The notes: generated by a model from the letters alone, not told the origin. Shown: positions 1 through 8,151, counted from the first letter of the stretch. The stretch: DNA of 64,000 nt from Coprobacillus sp. (GCA_021203905.1 JAJQAG010000002.1:62001-126000); one strand, 5' to 3'. Program-made: numbers and translations.

Positions 1-348
1 GTGTTTGTCTCCGCCCTTAAGGGCAGCAGACTCAATACTTTATTTGATGCTCTTAAGATGGTAAATGAAGCCTATCATACGAGAGTGACCACGGGTCTGT
101 TAAACACTGTTATTCATGAAGCCACTAGGCTTAATGAACCCCCTCACTTCAATGGTGGGAGAATTAAAGTTCTCTACGCCACGCAAGTGAGCACTGCACC
201 CCCAACCATTGTTCTTTCGGTGAACAATCCGGAATGGATGCACTTCTCATACATTCGTTATTTAGAGAATCAACTCCGTCAAGCTTTTAACTTTGACGGC
301 ACCCCTATTCGTTTTGTCTTAAAAAAGAGAGGTAAACAAGATGATTAA
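1..348 (+). CDS. der: GTPase Der (EngA), C-terminal part, cut by window edge
   Basis: This is the last 115 residues of the double-GTPase Der, which binds the 50S ribosomal subunit during its assembly. What remains is the end of the second GTPase domain (FVSALKG, the G5-type SA motif) and the C-terminal KH-like domain (HFNGGRIKVLYATQ, then NNPEWMHFSYIRYLENQLR). The gene enters the window open at base 1, so the GTG there is an internal valine and not a start. It overlaps gpsA by 8 nt, and the der-gpsA order is conserved in Bacilli. Identification is from the recognisable KH-like tail and synteny. Confidence 0.93.
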   Translation: MFVSALKGSRLNTLFDALKMVNEAYHTRVTTGLLNTVIHEATRLNEPPHFNGGRIKVLYATQVSTAPPTIVLSVNNPEWMHFSYIRYLENQLRQAFNFDGTPIRFVLKKRGKQDD

Positions 349-1357
349 GGTTGGTATTATAGGTGCAGGCAGTTGGGGAACCACTCTTGCCCAAGTATTG
401 ACAGATAATAAAATCCCTGAGGTAACTATCTATTCTTTGAGTGAGAAAGATGTGAGTGACATCAACACCCTTCATAGGAACATGACATATTTTCCCGACT
501 ACCTCTTAAGTGAAAATATCAAAGCCACCTCTTCTTTTGAAGAAGTAGTGAAGGATAAGGACCTTCTCGTCCTCTCTGTTCCCACAGTGGCAATGAGAGA
601 TGTTCTATCTAAGGTTGCCCCCTTAATTAATAAGAAAGTTATCTTAGTTAACACCGCGAAGGGATTTGATCCATCCACACGAGAAACGATGATGAATCTC
701 ATTAGAGAAGTGATTCCTAGTGAGAAGTATCGTGGAGTGGTCTCTCTTATTGGACCAAGTCATGCTGAAGAGGTGATAGAAAGAGACTTAACATGTATAT
801 GTTCAGTCTGTCGGGATGAAGAGGTTTCAAGGGAAGTGGCCAAAACCTTCTCTAATAACTATCTTCGTGTTTACACAAATACAGATGAGATGGGAAGCGA
901 GATCTGTGCGGCACTTAAAAATGCCATTGCCATTGCTTCCGGTATCTTAGAAGGATTAGGGTATGGAGATAACGCGAGAGCGGCGCTCTGTTGCCGAGGA
1001 ATATTCGAGATAGCGCGAGTAGTCCTTGTCCATGGAGGGCATCGAGAAACCATCCTTGGTCTCACGGGTCTAGGAGACCTTGTCGTGACCTGTTATTCAT
1101 TTCACTCCCGTAACTTTTGTGCGGGGCTCGAGATTGGTAAAGACGACGACGCCAAACATTTTCTGGAGACGAATACAAAAACCGTCGAAGGTCTTAAAAC
1201 CATTCAAGTAGCCTATGATATGGCCAAAGAAGATGGGCTTGAACTCCCCATCATCGACGCACTATATCGCATCATTTATGAAGGCGCTAAACCCTCGCAG
1301 TTAGTGGATGAGCTCATGACTCGTCCCCTAAAAGCAGAACGAATCAAAGGAGATTGA
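341..1357 (+). CDS. gpsA: NAD(P)H-dependent glycerol-3-phosphate dehydrogenase
   Basis: GpsA reduces dihydroxyacetone phosphate to sn-glycerol 3-phosphate, the backbone for phospholipids, in the cytoplasm. Its 338 residues match the family length. The Rossmann motif GAGSWGTTLA lies at residues 8-17. The lysine of NTAKGF (about 106) and of ALKNAIAIASG (about 190) are the substrate and catalytic lysines of the family, and LTGLGDLVVTC is the family C-terminal signature. A GAGAGG ribosome site sits 8 nt before the ATG, inside the end of der. The lipid theme continues with pgsA and plsC elsewhere in the window. Confidence 0.96.
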   Translation: MIKVGIIGAGSWGTTLAQVLTDNKIPEVTIYSLSEKDVSDINTLHRNMTYFPDYLLSENIKATSSFEEVVKDKDLLVLSVPTVAMRDVLSKVAPLINKKVILVNTAKGFDPSTRETMMNLIREVIPSEKYRGVVSLIGPSHAEEVIERDLTCICSVCRDEEVSREVAKTFSNNYLRVYTNTDEMGSEICAALKNAIAIASGILEGLGYGDNARAALCCRGIFEIARVVLVHGGHRETILGLTGLGDLVVTCYSFHSRNFCAGLEIGKDDDAKHFLETNTKTVEGLKTIQVAYDMAKEDGLELPIIDALYRIIYEGAKPSQLVDELMTRPLKAERIKGD

Positions 1358-1360
1358 TTT

Positions 1361-1642
1361 ATGAAATTAAACAAGACGGATATCGCGGATGTTCTCTTCG
1401 AGAAAGGCGGATTTACGAGAAGAGAAAGTGATGCTGCTGTGGATCTTGTTTTTGAGACGATGAGAAAAGCGATGCTCGCTGGAGAAGAGATTAACATTTC
1501 TAACTTCGGTCGCTTCGTTCCTATTGAGAAACAATCCCGTGTGGGGACAAACCCCAATAGTCACACTCAAATCGAGATACCTTCAAGAAAGACAGTGGTG
1601 TTTCACCCCGCAAAGACACTAAAAGCCTCTTTAAACAAGTAA
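1361..1642 (+). CDS. HU-family DNA-binding protein
   Basis: This is a 93-residue histone-like HU/IHF protein, a nucleoid-associated dimer that bends DNA. It has the two N-terminal helices (KTDIADVLFEKGGFTRRESDAAVDLVFETM), the INISNFGRF hairpin start, and an arm region with the NPNSHTQIEIPSRKTVVFHPAKTLK pattern, read here in parts. It follows gpsA by 3 nt with an AAGGAG ribosome site, so the two are probably co-transcribed; B. subtilis hbs is near gpsA as well. The arm has NPNSHTQ where canonical HU has NPQTGEE, so it is somewhat diverged. I assign the family but not a specific gene name. Confidence 0.92.
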   Translation: MKLNKTDIADVLFEKGGFTRRESDAAVDLVFETMRKAMLAGEEINISNFGRFVPIEKQSRVGTNPNSHTQIEIPSRKTVVFHPAKTLKASLNK

Positions 1643-1655
1643 GTAATTCACAAAC

Positions 1656-2342
1656 ATGAATGGTCTAGATTTCTTTCACCTTTTAGCAGCGGAATTTAAG
1701 AAGAAGAATTTCTCTCTCTACCTTGTCGGTGGGACGGTAAGAGATATTCTTCTCTTTCGCCCTGTCACCAATTACGACTGTGTGACAGATGCTACTCCCC
1801 AAGAGGTGAAAGAGGTCCTCTCTAATTACAAGTTAGATGATTCCTTCAAGCAGTATGGAGTGATGACCCTAAAAAATGAGGGTCTTCACTTCGATATTGT
1901 GACTTTAAGAAAAGAGAAACACTATAAAGATTCTCGTCATCCCACAAAGATTGAATATGTGAAATCCATTAATGAAGATTTCCCGAGAAGGGACTTTACC
2001 ATTAATGGTCTTTATATGGACTCTAATAATGTCATCATCGATCTAGTGGAAGGACAAAAAGATTTAGAGAATCGAGTAATAAGAACGATTGGCAAACCCC
2101 AGGCGAGAATAGTGGAGGACCCCCTTCGTATTGTTCGTGCACTGCGCTTCGCTCTCGACCTTGATTTCACTCTTGATAAGAAGCTCTCTAAAGTCATGAA
2201 GAGAAAATCTAAACTCTTAAAGAAACTTAATCCGGAAAAGATTAAGCAAGAAGTGAGCAAGATTCAAACTACTGATGATAAAAAGAAGAAGAAAATGCTC
2301 GAGAATTTCGCTATCAATTCCATATTAGAGAAAGTAAAATAA
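1656..2342 (+). CDS. CCA-adding/poly(A) polymerase-type nucleotidyltransferase, short, with altered DxD motif
   Basis: Class II tRNA nucleotidyltransferase relatives add or repair the CCA end of tRNA. Visible motifs are LVGGTVRD (residues 23-30), YDCVTDATPQEV, RRDFTINGLYMD, and the nucleotide-selecting EDPLRIVRALRF. Two things are odd. The catalytic DxD aspartate pair reads N-Y-D here (codons AAT TAC GAC near 1769-1777), so the first metal-binding Asp is Asn. The protein also ends at 228 residues, where typical CCA enzymes have about 400: head and neck remain, most of the body and tail is missing. Synteny with dnaD-nth (cca is nearby in B. subtilis) supports descent from cca. It may be inactive or have another substrate; both tRNA genes in this window encode their own CCA. 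Confidence 0.8.
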   Translation: MNGLDFFHLLAAEFKKKNFSLYLVGGTVRDILLFRPVTNYDCVTDATPQEVKEVLSNYKLDDSFKQYGVMTLKNEGLHFDIVTLRKEKHYKDSRHPTKIEYVKSINEDFPRRDFTINGLYMDSNNVIIDLVEGQKDLENRVIRTIGKPQARIVEDPLRIVRALRFALDLDFTLDKKLSKVMKRKSKLLKKLNPEKIKQEVSKIQTTDDKKKKKMLENFAINSILEKVK

Positions 2343-2346
2343 CAAT

Positions 2347-3000
2347 ATGATTACCGACGCTCTTGACTTTCGTTATCTCTTACTTGCCAACTACAAGAAA
2401 CTCAAACTCACTGAGAATGAACTTGTGGTTATTTTAATGATTGATCAACTTATCTCTGAGAATAATCCTCTTATTACCGCGGACCTTCTCTCCCTTAAGA
2501 TGACACTTGATCCAAAAGAAATCGATAGCATTTTGGCATCCCTTTTAAAGAAACACTACATTGAATATGTCTCCACAAGTCGGGGAACCGCGACGACTCT
2601 TGAACCTCTTAAGGAAATCTTATTTAATGAGTTTCAACTCACTATGGCGCAGCAAGACCTCAAAGAAAAAGCCAAGACAAGAACCATCTTTGATGATAAT
2701 ATCTACACAACATTTGAGAAGATTCTCTCCAGAAATCTCTCTCCTGTGGAGGTTGATAAAATCACTTCTTGGCTTGAGTATGGTCATAGTGAAAGTGAGA
2801 TTATCGACGCCTTAAAAGAAGCTGTAGGCAGAAACAAAAAGACCCTTAAGGAAGTGGATCGTATTTTACTCTCTTGGGAAGTCAAACAAGATCGAGAAAG
2901 TGAAGGTGTTTCTCCTATTACCAAAGACTGGGATAAGAATCTTGAACAGACGATAGAAATATCTAAATCAAAAGAAGATAAATCCGGTAATGATAAATAA
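2347..3000 (+). CDS. dnaD: DnaD primosome protein
   Basis: DnaD acts with DnaB and DnaI to load replicative helicase at oriC and at restart sites in Firmicutes. The 217-residue protein has an N-terminal winged-helix part (LTENELVVILMIDQL ... ITADLLSLKM ... ILASLLKKHYI, about residues 20-75) and the C-terminal DnaD/DnaB2 domain (FEKILSRNLSPVEVDKITSWLEYGHSESEI region, about 120-180). Its 3' end overlaps the nth start by 11 nt. The dnaD-nth pair is a classic Bacillus arrangement. The last ~30 residues are charged and low complexity, as usual for the family. Confidence 0.93.
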   Translation: MITDALDFRYLLLANYKKLKLTENELVVILMIDQLISENNPLITADLLSLKMTLDPKEIDSILASLLKKHYIEYVSTSRGTATTLEPLKEILFNEFQLTMAQQDLKEKAKTRTIFDDNIYTTFEKILSRNLSPVEVDKITSWLEYGHSESEIIDALKEAVGRNKKTLKEVDRILLSWEVKQDRESEGVSPITKDWDKNLEQTIEISKSKEDKSGNDK

Positions 3001-3625
3001 AGGTAGTGTATCAAAAATTCTTGATTACATTGAGACTCTTTTTCCTGACGCAGGATGTGAATTAGAGTATCACCAAGACTATGAACTCGCGATTGCGGTC
3101 ATGCTTTCCGCTCAGACAACTGATAAGAAAGTCAATGCGGTAACCAGAGTTCTTTTTCATAAGTATCAAACCCTAGAAAGTCTCGCTATCGCGGATGTCA
3201 AAGATATTGAAAATATCATAAAAACAATTGGGTTATACCGAAATAAAGCAAAAAATGTCGTTCTTTTTAGTCAGAAATTACTTACAGATTTTAATGGAAT
3301 TTTACCAAGTGATAAAGAGCATTTAACCACTCTTCCAGGAATAGGAAATAAATCCGCTGGTGTGATTCGAGCCGAGGTTTTCAAGATCCCTGATTTAGCG
3401 GTGGACACCCATATCTTAAGAGTGAGTCAACGCTTAGGAATTATGCCGAAAGGTTCTACTCCTGATGCGACGGAGAAAAGGTTAAAAGAACTTATTAAAA
3501 AAGAAAGATGGATCAAAGCCCATCATCTCTTTATTCACTTCGGTCGCTACTTTTGTACCGCTCGCTCACCAAAGTGTTCTAACTGTGTTCTAAAGGGCAA
3601 GTATTGTCATTATTCTGAGAAGTAA
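2990..3625 (+). CDS. nth: Endonuclease III (DNA glycosylase/AP lyase)
   Basis: Nth removes oxidised pyrimidines and nicks abasic sites in base-excision repair. The helix-hairpin-helix LPGIGNKSAG carries the catalytic lysine, and VDTHILRVSQRLG carries the catalytic aspartate. A C-terminal cysteine cluster (CTARSPKC SNC ... C) should hold a 4Fe-4S centre, but the last spacing is C-X6-C-X2-C-X6-C where the family norm ends with X5. Length (211) is normal. The start overlaps the end of dnaD, indicating translational coupling. The last 16 nt overlap the tail of the convergent recU gene. Confidence 0.95.
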   Translation: MINKGSVSKILDYIETLFPDAGCELEYHQDYELAIAVMLSAQTTDKKVNAVTRVLFHKYQTLESLAIADVKDIENIIKTIGLYRNKAKNVVLFSQKLLTDFNGILPSDKEHLTTLPGIGNKSAGVIRAEVFKIPDLAVDTHILRVSQRLGIMPKGSTPDATEKRLKELIKKERWIKAHHLFIHFGRYFCTARSPKCSNCVLKGKYCHYSEK

Positions 3626-4194
3626 ATCTTCTCAACAGCATCCATATATTTGAGGCGAGGATTATAAGACCTCTCCACTAAAATTCCCTTTTCTTTAATC
3701 TCTTCATAACTAAGAGATTTTTTTGGCCCGTTGCGGTAACGCTCAATTATGTATTTAGCGTCAATAAGATAAACTTCATCTTTAAGCTCAAACTCAATAA
3801 TAAAGAAGGCAATGCCCCCATGTCTTAATACTCTTTCAAGATGCTCTATTTGATGGAGTTCAATATTAGCAAATGGGAAGGATGTTCGACTCTTGGTGTT
3901 CTTCGCTTCAAAGTCGATATAGCGGCCTTTATAGACCCCATTATAGTCAGTAGTGGACTGCTTTTCGAAATAAGCATCCGTAATTCTCGCTCCCTTTGAA
4001 TAGTCCACTTTCACAATATTTATCGGTGTGGGTCTTTTAGTGATCACACAGACATCTTGGTCACGATACCACTCATTAGAGGCATTGATATCATCTTCGA
4101 GGTTCATTCCTCGATTGGCTTCACTGCCTTTTTTGTTATATGTCTTTTTGGTTTGAGAGTTCTTATATTCTCTCCCATCAGGGTAGCGGATCAT
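3610..4194 (-). CDS. recU: Holliday junction resolvase RecU
   Basis: RecU cuts Holliday junctions during recombination and segregation in Firmicutes. The 194-residue protein starts MIRYPDGREY and has the diagnostic blocks NRGMNLEDDIN, STTDYNGVYKGRYIDFEAKNTKSRTSFP (contains the D-x(n)-E-x-K nuclease core) and HQIEHLERV. Its ATG overlaps the stop of the upstream exonuclease as ATGA, so the two are one operon. In B. subtilis recU lies close to nth and ponA; here ponA is absent and the exonuclease takes its place. Confidence 0.96.
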   Translation of the reverse strand: MIRYPDGREYKNSQTKKTYNKKGSEANRGMNLEDDINASNEWYRDQDVCVITKRPTPINIVKVDYSKGARITDAYFEKQSTTDYNGVYKGRYIDFEAKNTKSRTSFPFANIELHQIEHLERVLRHGGIAFFIIEFELKDEVYLIDAKYIIERYRNGPKKSLSYEEIKEKGILVERSYNPRLKYMDAVEKIYFSE

Positions 4195-4925
4195 AGGTTC
4201 TTTATATCCTCCCTAATCAGAGCATCGTATTCTTCTGTGGTCACTGTCCCTCCATCACTGAGTTTACGAACGGCCTTTTGTATAGGTGCGGGTAGCTTAC
4301 TCTGCTTTTTAAGTAATTCTTTGTAGTGAACAAAGACGATGTCTTTTTTCTCTATGAAGGCATTCCAAAGCTTCATGAGCATCACTGCGTCATATTCTGG
4401 ATCGTGAGCAACCCCCTCTTCTGGCTCCACTTCAAAAATCTCGCACGCATGGACGAGAGAGAGCATCTGGTTATCTTCATCTCTCACATATTCTGAAAAG
4501 AGAGATAAGAAATCAAGATAGTTCTTTTGAATGTTTTTACACTTCTCCATCGGAGCGTTTAGGTTATATGAAATCGTGGATCCTAATATAGTCATATCGT
4601 GGGTTCCATAGGTGACAAAGAGAGTATTCTTTGCACTGTTACCTAAATACTTATAGAGCTTATCCATGGCCACCATAAAAGTAACTCCATCTCTCTCTAA
4701 GATTTCATCACTTAGTCCTGTGAGATTCTCTACATATTTACCAATCTTATTCTTGGGTTTAACTAAGACTTTAAAAGACTTTTTATATCTTCTGACAACG
4801 TGGTCTTTATCGACCACGCCAATGACCGCTCCGATAGCGATACACTCATGAGAATACTGGGTTCCTTCAAAATCGAGGAAGCAGATATTTTTATGACTAG
4901 CGAGGATTTTTGATAATTTTTTCAT
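4191..4925 (-). CDS. DEDDh-type 3'-5' exonuclease domain protein
   Basis: This 244-residue protein has a DnaQ-like exonuclease fold. Motif ExoI is FLDFEGT (D-x-E, residues 17-23), ExoII is probably within TYGTHDMTILGSTI, and ExoIII is HDPEYDAVMLMKLW, which gives the H and last D of DEDDh. It should degrade DNA or RNA 3' ends using two metal ions. The C-terminal ~50 residues are a charged extension with no recognised domain. It is co-transcribed with recU through a 4-nt overlap, which suggests a repair role, but an RNA substrate cannot be excluded. An extended -10 box lies 7 nt upstream of the ATG. Confidence 0.8.
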   Translation of the reverse strand: MKKLSKILASHKNICFLDFEGTQYSHECIAIGAVIGVVDKDHVVRRYKKSFKVLVKPKNKIGKYVENLTGLSDEILERDGVTFMVAMDKLYKYLGNSAKNTLFVTYGTHDMTILGSTISYNLNAPMEKCKNIQKNYLDFLSLFSEYVRDEDNQMLSLVHACEIFEVEPEEGVAHDPEYDAVMLMKLWNAFIEKKDIVFVHYKELLKKQSKLPAPIQKAVRKLSDGGTVTTEEYDALIREDIKNL

Positions 4926-4932
4926 CCCTTTT

Positions 4933-4941
4933 ATTCTATCA
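4933..4941 (-). promoter_or_regulatory. Extended -10 promoter of the exonuclease-recU operon
   Basis: Read on the minus strand, TGATAGAAT ends 7 nt before the ATG at 4925. The TG one base before the hexamer is the extended -10 element. Transcription should begin at or just before the start codon, so the mRNA would be leaderless or nearly so; the AAGGG directly touching the ATG is too close to work as a ribosome site. Confidence 0.6.
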
Positions 4942-4971
4942 AAAACCCAGGGCTTTTACACTCTTTCTTTA

Positions 4972-5000
4972 TTGAAGTAAGCCCTAGTGTAATATATAAT
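4972..5000 (+). promoter_or_regulatory. Promoter of gpsB (and probably rnpB)
   Basis: TTGAAG at 4972-4977 and TATAAT at 4995-5000 are separated by 17 bp, a near-consensus vegetative promoter. The start codon of gpsB is only 11 nt further on, leaving a leader of about 5 nt and no room for a Shine-Dalgarno site. The spacer contains CCCTAGTG, related to the CCCTAATG seen upstream of recA and the ABC gene at 13866. Confidence 0.75.
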
Positions 5001-5011
5001 ATTAAACGTCT

Positions 5012-5374
5012 ATGAAGAAGGATTTATCTCTCACTAGTGACGCCATTCTCAACAAAGTGTTTTCCGAGGCTGAGCATGGTTATAATGCTTTGGAAGTTGA
5101 TGAGTTTCTCGACCTTGTTCTCGATGATTATAGACACCTTGAGAAGTGTCAAATCGTTGCCACAGAAGAGTATGAAAAACTCGTTCGTGATGTCGAGGCT
5201 CTTAAGCAACAATGCGCCACTCAAACCCTAGAGATAGAGAGATATAAAAGTAGACTCAAAGGAATCAAAGAATCCGATGCAGTCAGTCGAGAGAATCTCG
5301 ACCTTGTCTCTCGCATCAGAGTCTTAGAAAAAGTTTTATATGATCAAGGGATCGACCCGACATCAATAAAATAA
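5012..5374 (+). CDS. gpsB: DivIVA-domain cell-division protein GpsB
   Basis: GpsB is a small coiled-coil adaptor that links cell-wall synthases to the divisome and lateral wall. The 120-residue protein has the DivIVA N-terminal lipid-binding/coil motif (FSEAEHGYNALEVDEFLDLVLDDYRHLE, about 16-45), then a long coiled coil from about 55 to 110. It lacks the tryptophan-rich or long C-terminal region of full DivIVA. Its position directly before rnpB is the same as in B. subtilis, which favours GpsB over DivIVA. Start chosen at the ATG 11 nt after the -10 box. Confidence 0.85.
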   Translation: MKKDLSLTSDAILNKVFSEAEHGYNALEVDEFLDLVLDDYRHLEKCQIVATEEYEKLVRDVEALKQQCATQTLEIERYKSRLKGIKESDAVSRENLDLVSRIRVLEKVLYDQGIDPTSIK

Positions 5375-5381
5375 AACAACC

Positions 5382-5715
5382 TTCGATCTGGATAATTACT
5401 GGCGATTTAGTCGTTAGAGGAAAGTCCATGCTCGCACGAGCTGCGATGCTCGTAGTGATTATGCTAGCGGAAATAAATAACGCTAGGCATGTAGGAGTAC
5501 ATGACGGCGACGATCTTCCCTCTGGGAGTGGGAGTCACAAAGTGCCACAGAGACGAGCTTATGAGCAATCATAAGATGAAACGTTGGTAAACCCCATAAG
5601 CGAGAAACCTAAAATATGGTAAGGGAAATCACTATTAGAGAAATGAATCGAATGTGGTAGGGAAACCTAGATAAATTATTATCCTCGACAAAACATGGCT
5701 TATAGGATCGAATAC
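5382..5715 (+). ncRNA. rnpB: RNase P RNA (bacterial type B)
   Basis: RNase P RNA is the catalytic RNA that trims tRNA 5' leaders. The conserved 5' core GAGGAAAGTCC is at about 5417-5427 and the 3' core ACAAAACATGGCTTATAG is near 5688-5705. The ends pair to form helix P1: TTCGATC at 5382-5388 with GATCGAA at 5706-5712. The length of about 330 nt and Firmicutes context favour type B. No open reading frame fits here. Exact ends are estimated from P1. It is probably read from the gpsB promoter. Confidence 0.92.
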
Positions 5716-5735
5716 TCATTTTCATTAAAAGACTT

Positions 5736-6413
5736 ATGAACACCCCGACAAAACTCACCTTTAGTCGTATCGTGGTAGTGATTGCTCTTATCATTACCCT
5801 TTTTGTCTTAGCGTTTTGTCGTAATCTCGATGTTCCCATTCTTGGAGACACCGGAATCAATGTTGTCTTTTTAGTGGTGTTTGGAGTCTTTATCCTCGCT
5901 TGTATCACCGATATGATTGATGGCCATATGGCGCGCTCAAGAGATCTTATCACCGACCTTGGGAAGTTCCTTGATCCGGTGGCGGATAAGCTACTCATCG
6001 ACGCTCTTCTCATCTTTCTCATCGCTCCAAGCATCTTTGCGCCTTACGCGAGTGATAGTCAACTCAACATCAATGTCTTCTGTGTCATTATTTTTATCGC
6101 CAGAGACATCACTGTGGATTCTTTAAGATTTATCGCCGCCAATAAGAATGTCGTTATTGCGGCGAACATGTGGGGCAAGGCCAAGACTGTCTTACAGATG
6201 GTCGCTCTCTCCTTTGTCCTTCTTAATGGTTGGCCCTTCTCTTATTTTGATAGTGGGTGGGCAAATGGAATTCATATCACTGACTTTATTGTCTACATCG
6301 CTACCGCGGTGTCCTTAATATCTGGAATTATCTATATTGTGCAAAATAGAAAAGTCTTCTCTTCTAAGAAAGAAGTTAAGGAAGTAGAAGAGAGTAGTGA
6401 AGGAGAAAACTAG
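5736..6413 (+). CDS. pgsA: CDP-diacylglycerol-glycerol-3-phosphate 3-phosphatidyltransferase
   Basis: PgsA makes phosphatidylglycerol phosphate from CDP-diacylglycerol and glycerol 3-phosphate at the membrane. The complete CDP-alcohol phosphotransferase motif D-G-x2-A-R-x8-G-x3-D-x3-D is visible in DMIDGHMARS...DLGKFLDPVAD (about residues 67-92). There are about five hydrophobic segments, starting at residues 10-30 and 45-65. The C-terminus ends in a short acidic tail (KEVKEVEESSEGEN). pncC follows 2 nt later, then recA: the order pgsA-cinA-recA is conserved in Bacilli. No clear Shine-Dalgarno site precedes the ATG, which follows rnpB by about 20 nt. Confidence 0.95.
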   Translation: MNTPTKLTFSRIVVVIALIITLFVLAFCRNLDVPILGDTGINVVFLVVFGVFILACITDMIDGHMARSRDLITDLGKFLDPVADKLLIDALLIFLIAPSIFAPYASDSQLNINVFCVIIFIARDITVDSLRFIAANKNVVIAANMWGKAKTVLQMVALSFVLLNGWPFSYFDSGWANGIHITDFIVYIATAVSLISGIIYIVQNRKVFSSKKEVKEVEESSEGEN

Positions 6414-6415
6414 TT

Positions 6416-6907
6416 ATGAAAGAAACAGTGAAGTTACTTCAAGAGAAATGTCGCGACTTCGAAGTCACAATTGGCAGTGTGGAATCATTTACTGGAGGAG
6501 AGTTTGCTCATACCATTACCTCTGTTCCAGGAGCGAGTCACTTCTTTAAGGGTGCGCTAGTGACCTATGCGACAGAAGAGAAGAATCGTCTCTTAGGAAT
6601 CTCTTACCATGACATTGATGTTAATGGTGTGGTCTCAGGGGAGATTGCCCGCCAGATGGCGGATTCAGGAAGAAGGAAACTCAATGTGGACTACTGTATC
6701 TCCTTTACTGGTAATGCCGGACCAGAGGTCATGGAAAAGAAGGAAGCGGGAGAAGTCTATATCGCTATCTCCACCTATGAGGGAACCGAAGTCTATGACT
6801 ATCACCTCAAAGGAAAGAGGAGAGAGATACAACACAAAGCAATTTTAATTGCTTTGGATTTACTTCTTTCTCAAATTGAAAAAATAAATATCCAAAAACA
6901 GGGATAA
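6416..6907 (+). CDS. pncC: CinA C-terminal domain protein (nicotinamide-nucleotide amidase type)
   Basis: The C-terminal CinA domain deamidates nicotinamide mononucleotide to nicotinic acid mononucleotide in pyridine-nucleotide salvage. The protein is only this domain (163 residues): SVESFTGGEFAHTITSVPGASHFFKG carries the catalytic-region serine, followed by VTYATEEKNRLLGI, VVSGEIARQMA and SFTGNAGP. The usual N-terminal MoaB-like domain of full CinA is missing. It has the position of cinA between pgsA and recA. It is linked to pgsA by a 2-nt gap. Confidence 0.9.
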   Translation: MKETVKLLQEKCRDFEVTIGSVESFTGGEFAHTITSVPGASHFFKGALVTYATEEKNRLLGISYHDIDVNGVVSGEIARQMADSGRRKLNVDYCISFTGNAGPEVMEKKEAGEVYIAISTYEGTEVYDYHLKGKRREIQHKAILIALDLLLSQIEKINIQKQG

Positions 6908-6939
6908 GTGACCCTAATGTATATATAGACATAAGGAGG
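6907..6939 (+). promoter_or_regulatory. recA promoter-proximal motif and distant ribosome site
   Basis: AGTGACCCTAATG (6907-6919) followed by TATATATA forms a 21-nt block that matches 19 of 21 bases of the block at 13831-13851 upstream of an ABC gene. The TATATA at 6922-6927 is a likely -10 region. AAGGAGG at 6933-6939 is a strong ribosome-binding sequence but lies 16 nt from the recA ATG, further than usual. No GAAC-N4-GTTC SOS box was seen here. Confidence 0.5.
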
Positions 6940-6955
6940 TTTAGAAGAAACTGAT

Positions 6956-7942
6956 ATGGCTAATGATGAAAAAAATCTTGATGACACCTTGAAAGAAATT
7001 GAAAAGATGTTTGGTAAAGGCTCAGTGATGAGACTTGGTGATCGACCCAGTGTTGACGTCGATGTTATCCCCACAGGTTCTCTTCTCCTCGACGAGTGTC
7101 TTGGAGTGGGAGGATATCCTAAAGGTCGTATTGTGGAAATCTTTGGACCCGAATCTAGTGGTAAAACCACCCTTGCCCTACACGCGATAGCGGAGTGTCA
7201 AAAGAAAGGTGGAAGAGCCGCTTTTATCGATGCGGAGCACGCCGTCGATCCGGTATACGCCAAAGCCCTAGGAGTAGATATTGATGAGCTCATCCTCTCC
7301 CAACCTGATAGTGGGGAACAAGCTCTTGAGATTGTCCAGATGCTTGCGGCCTCAAATGCCTTTGATTTAATTATTGTCGATAGTGTGGCGGCACTTGTCC
7401 CTCAAGCGGAGCTTGAAGGAGAGATGGTGGATTCCAGTGTGGGTATGCAAGCCCGTCTCATGAGTAAAGCCCTTCGTAAGATTACCGGCACTCTCAACAA
7501 GAGTGAAACCGCGGTCATCTTTATCAATCAACTTCGTGAGAAGGTCGGAGTGCTCTATGGTAATCCTGAGACCACTAGTGGTGGTAGAGCCCTTAAGTTC
7601 TACGCTTCTATCCGTCTTGATATCCGACGTAGTGAAGCCATTAAACAAGGAAACGAAATTATTGGAAACACCGTGAAGGTGAAAGTAGTGAAGAACAAGG
7701 TTTCTCCACCTTTCAAATCTTGTGATCTTGATATTATCTATGGTAAGGGCATCTCTAAGAGTGCAGAGATTCTTGAACTCGCTGTGGAGAAAGGGATTAT
7801 CAATAAATCCGGATCGTGGTTTGAGTATGATGGCGCGAAGATCGGTCAAGGCCGAGAGAACGCTAAAGAGTACATTGAAAACACCCCTGGACTCTACGAT
7901 GAACTCAAAGAAAAGATCGTCGCCTTAAGAAAAAGCGAGTAG
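6956..7942 (+). CDS. recA: Recombinase RecA
   Basis: RecA forms ATP-dependent filaments on single-stranded DNA for homologous recombination and SOS signalling. Walker A is [12 protein letters not shown] (residues 59-70), the catalytic Glu lies in [10 protein letters not shown], Walker B is [12 protein letters not shown], and loop L2 is visible around [26 protein letters not shown]. The protein is 328 residues, slightly shorter than the usual 340-350 because the acidic C-terminal tail is reduced. It ends a run starting at pgsA, followed by a 209-nt gap. Confidence 0.98.
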   Translation: MANDEKNLDDTLKEIEKMFGKGSVMRLGDRPSVDVDVIPTGSLLLDECLGVGGYPKGRIVEIFGPESSGKTTLALHAIAECQKKGGRAAFIDAEHAVDPVYAKALGVDIDELILSQPDSGEQALEIVQMLAASNAFDLIIVDSVAALVPQAELEGEMVDSSVGMQARLMSKALRKITGTLNKSETAVIFINQLREKVGVLYGNPETTSGGRALKFYASIRLDIRRSEAIKQGNEIIGNTVKVKVVKNKVSPPFKSCDLDIIYGKGISKSAEILELAVEKGIINKSGSWFEYDGAKIGQGRENAKEYIENTPGLYDELKEKIVALRKSE

Positions 7943-8151
7943 AAATCCTCATTCTTTCTATCTCCTCTAAATAAAGTTTTATTATTTGGTTTTATTAGAA
8001 TATAATAAAAGTGTGCTTATAGAGCACTTTATATAAATTCTCAATACCAGAACTTTTATTAATGCGATAAGCAAATAATATACATTCAACCTTTGAGACT
8101 TTATTTATGGCCACATGACGTGGCACTAGACATAGAAAGGACTATTTTAAG
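7943..8151 (+). promoter_or_regulatory. recA-rny intergenic region with candidate promoter and hairpins
   Basis: There is no gene in this 209-nt gap. TATAAT at 8001-8006 is a plausible -10 without a strong -35, giving a leader of roughly 140 nt for rny. Two hairpins lie in that leader: AAAG...CTTT with an inner TGCT/AGCA stem at 8008-8030, and GCCAC/GTGGC at 8110-8124. The first could instead end recA transcription, but no good T-run follows. A structured leader would fit the known feedback control of ribonuclease genes, though this is inference. Confidence 0.4.

Noticed and set aside
6901-6956. LexA (SOS) box upstream of recA
   Set aside because: I looked for GAAC-N4-GTTC or a close variant and saw none in the gap.
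7367-7849. Long minus-strand frame inside recA
   Set aside because: It is a shadow of the recA codons with no ribosome site, promoter or recognisable motif.
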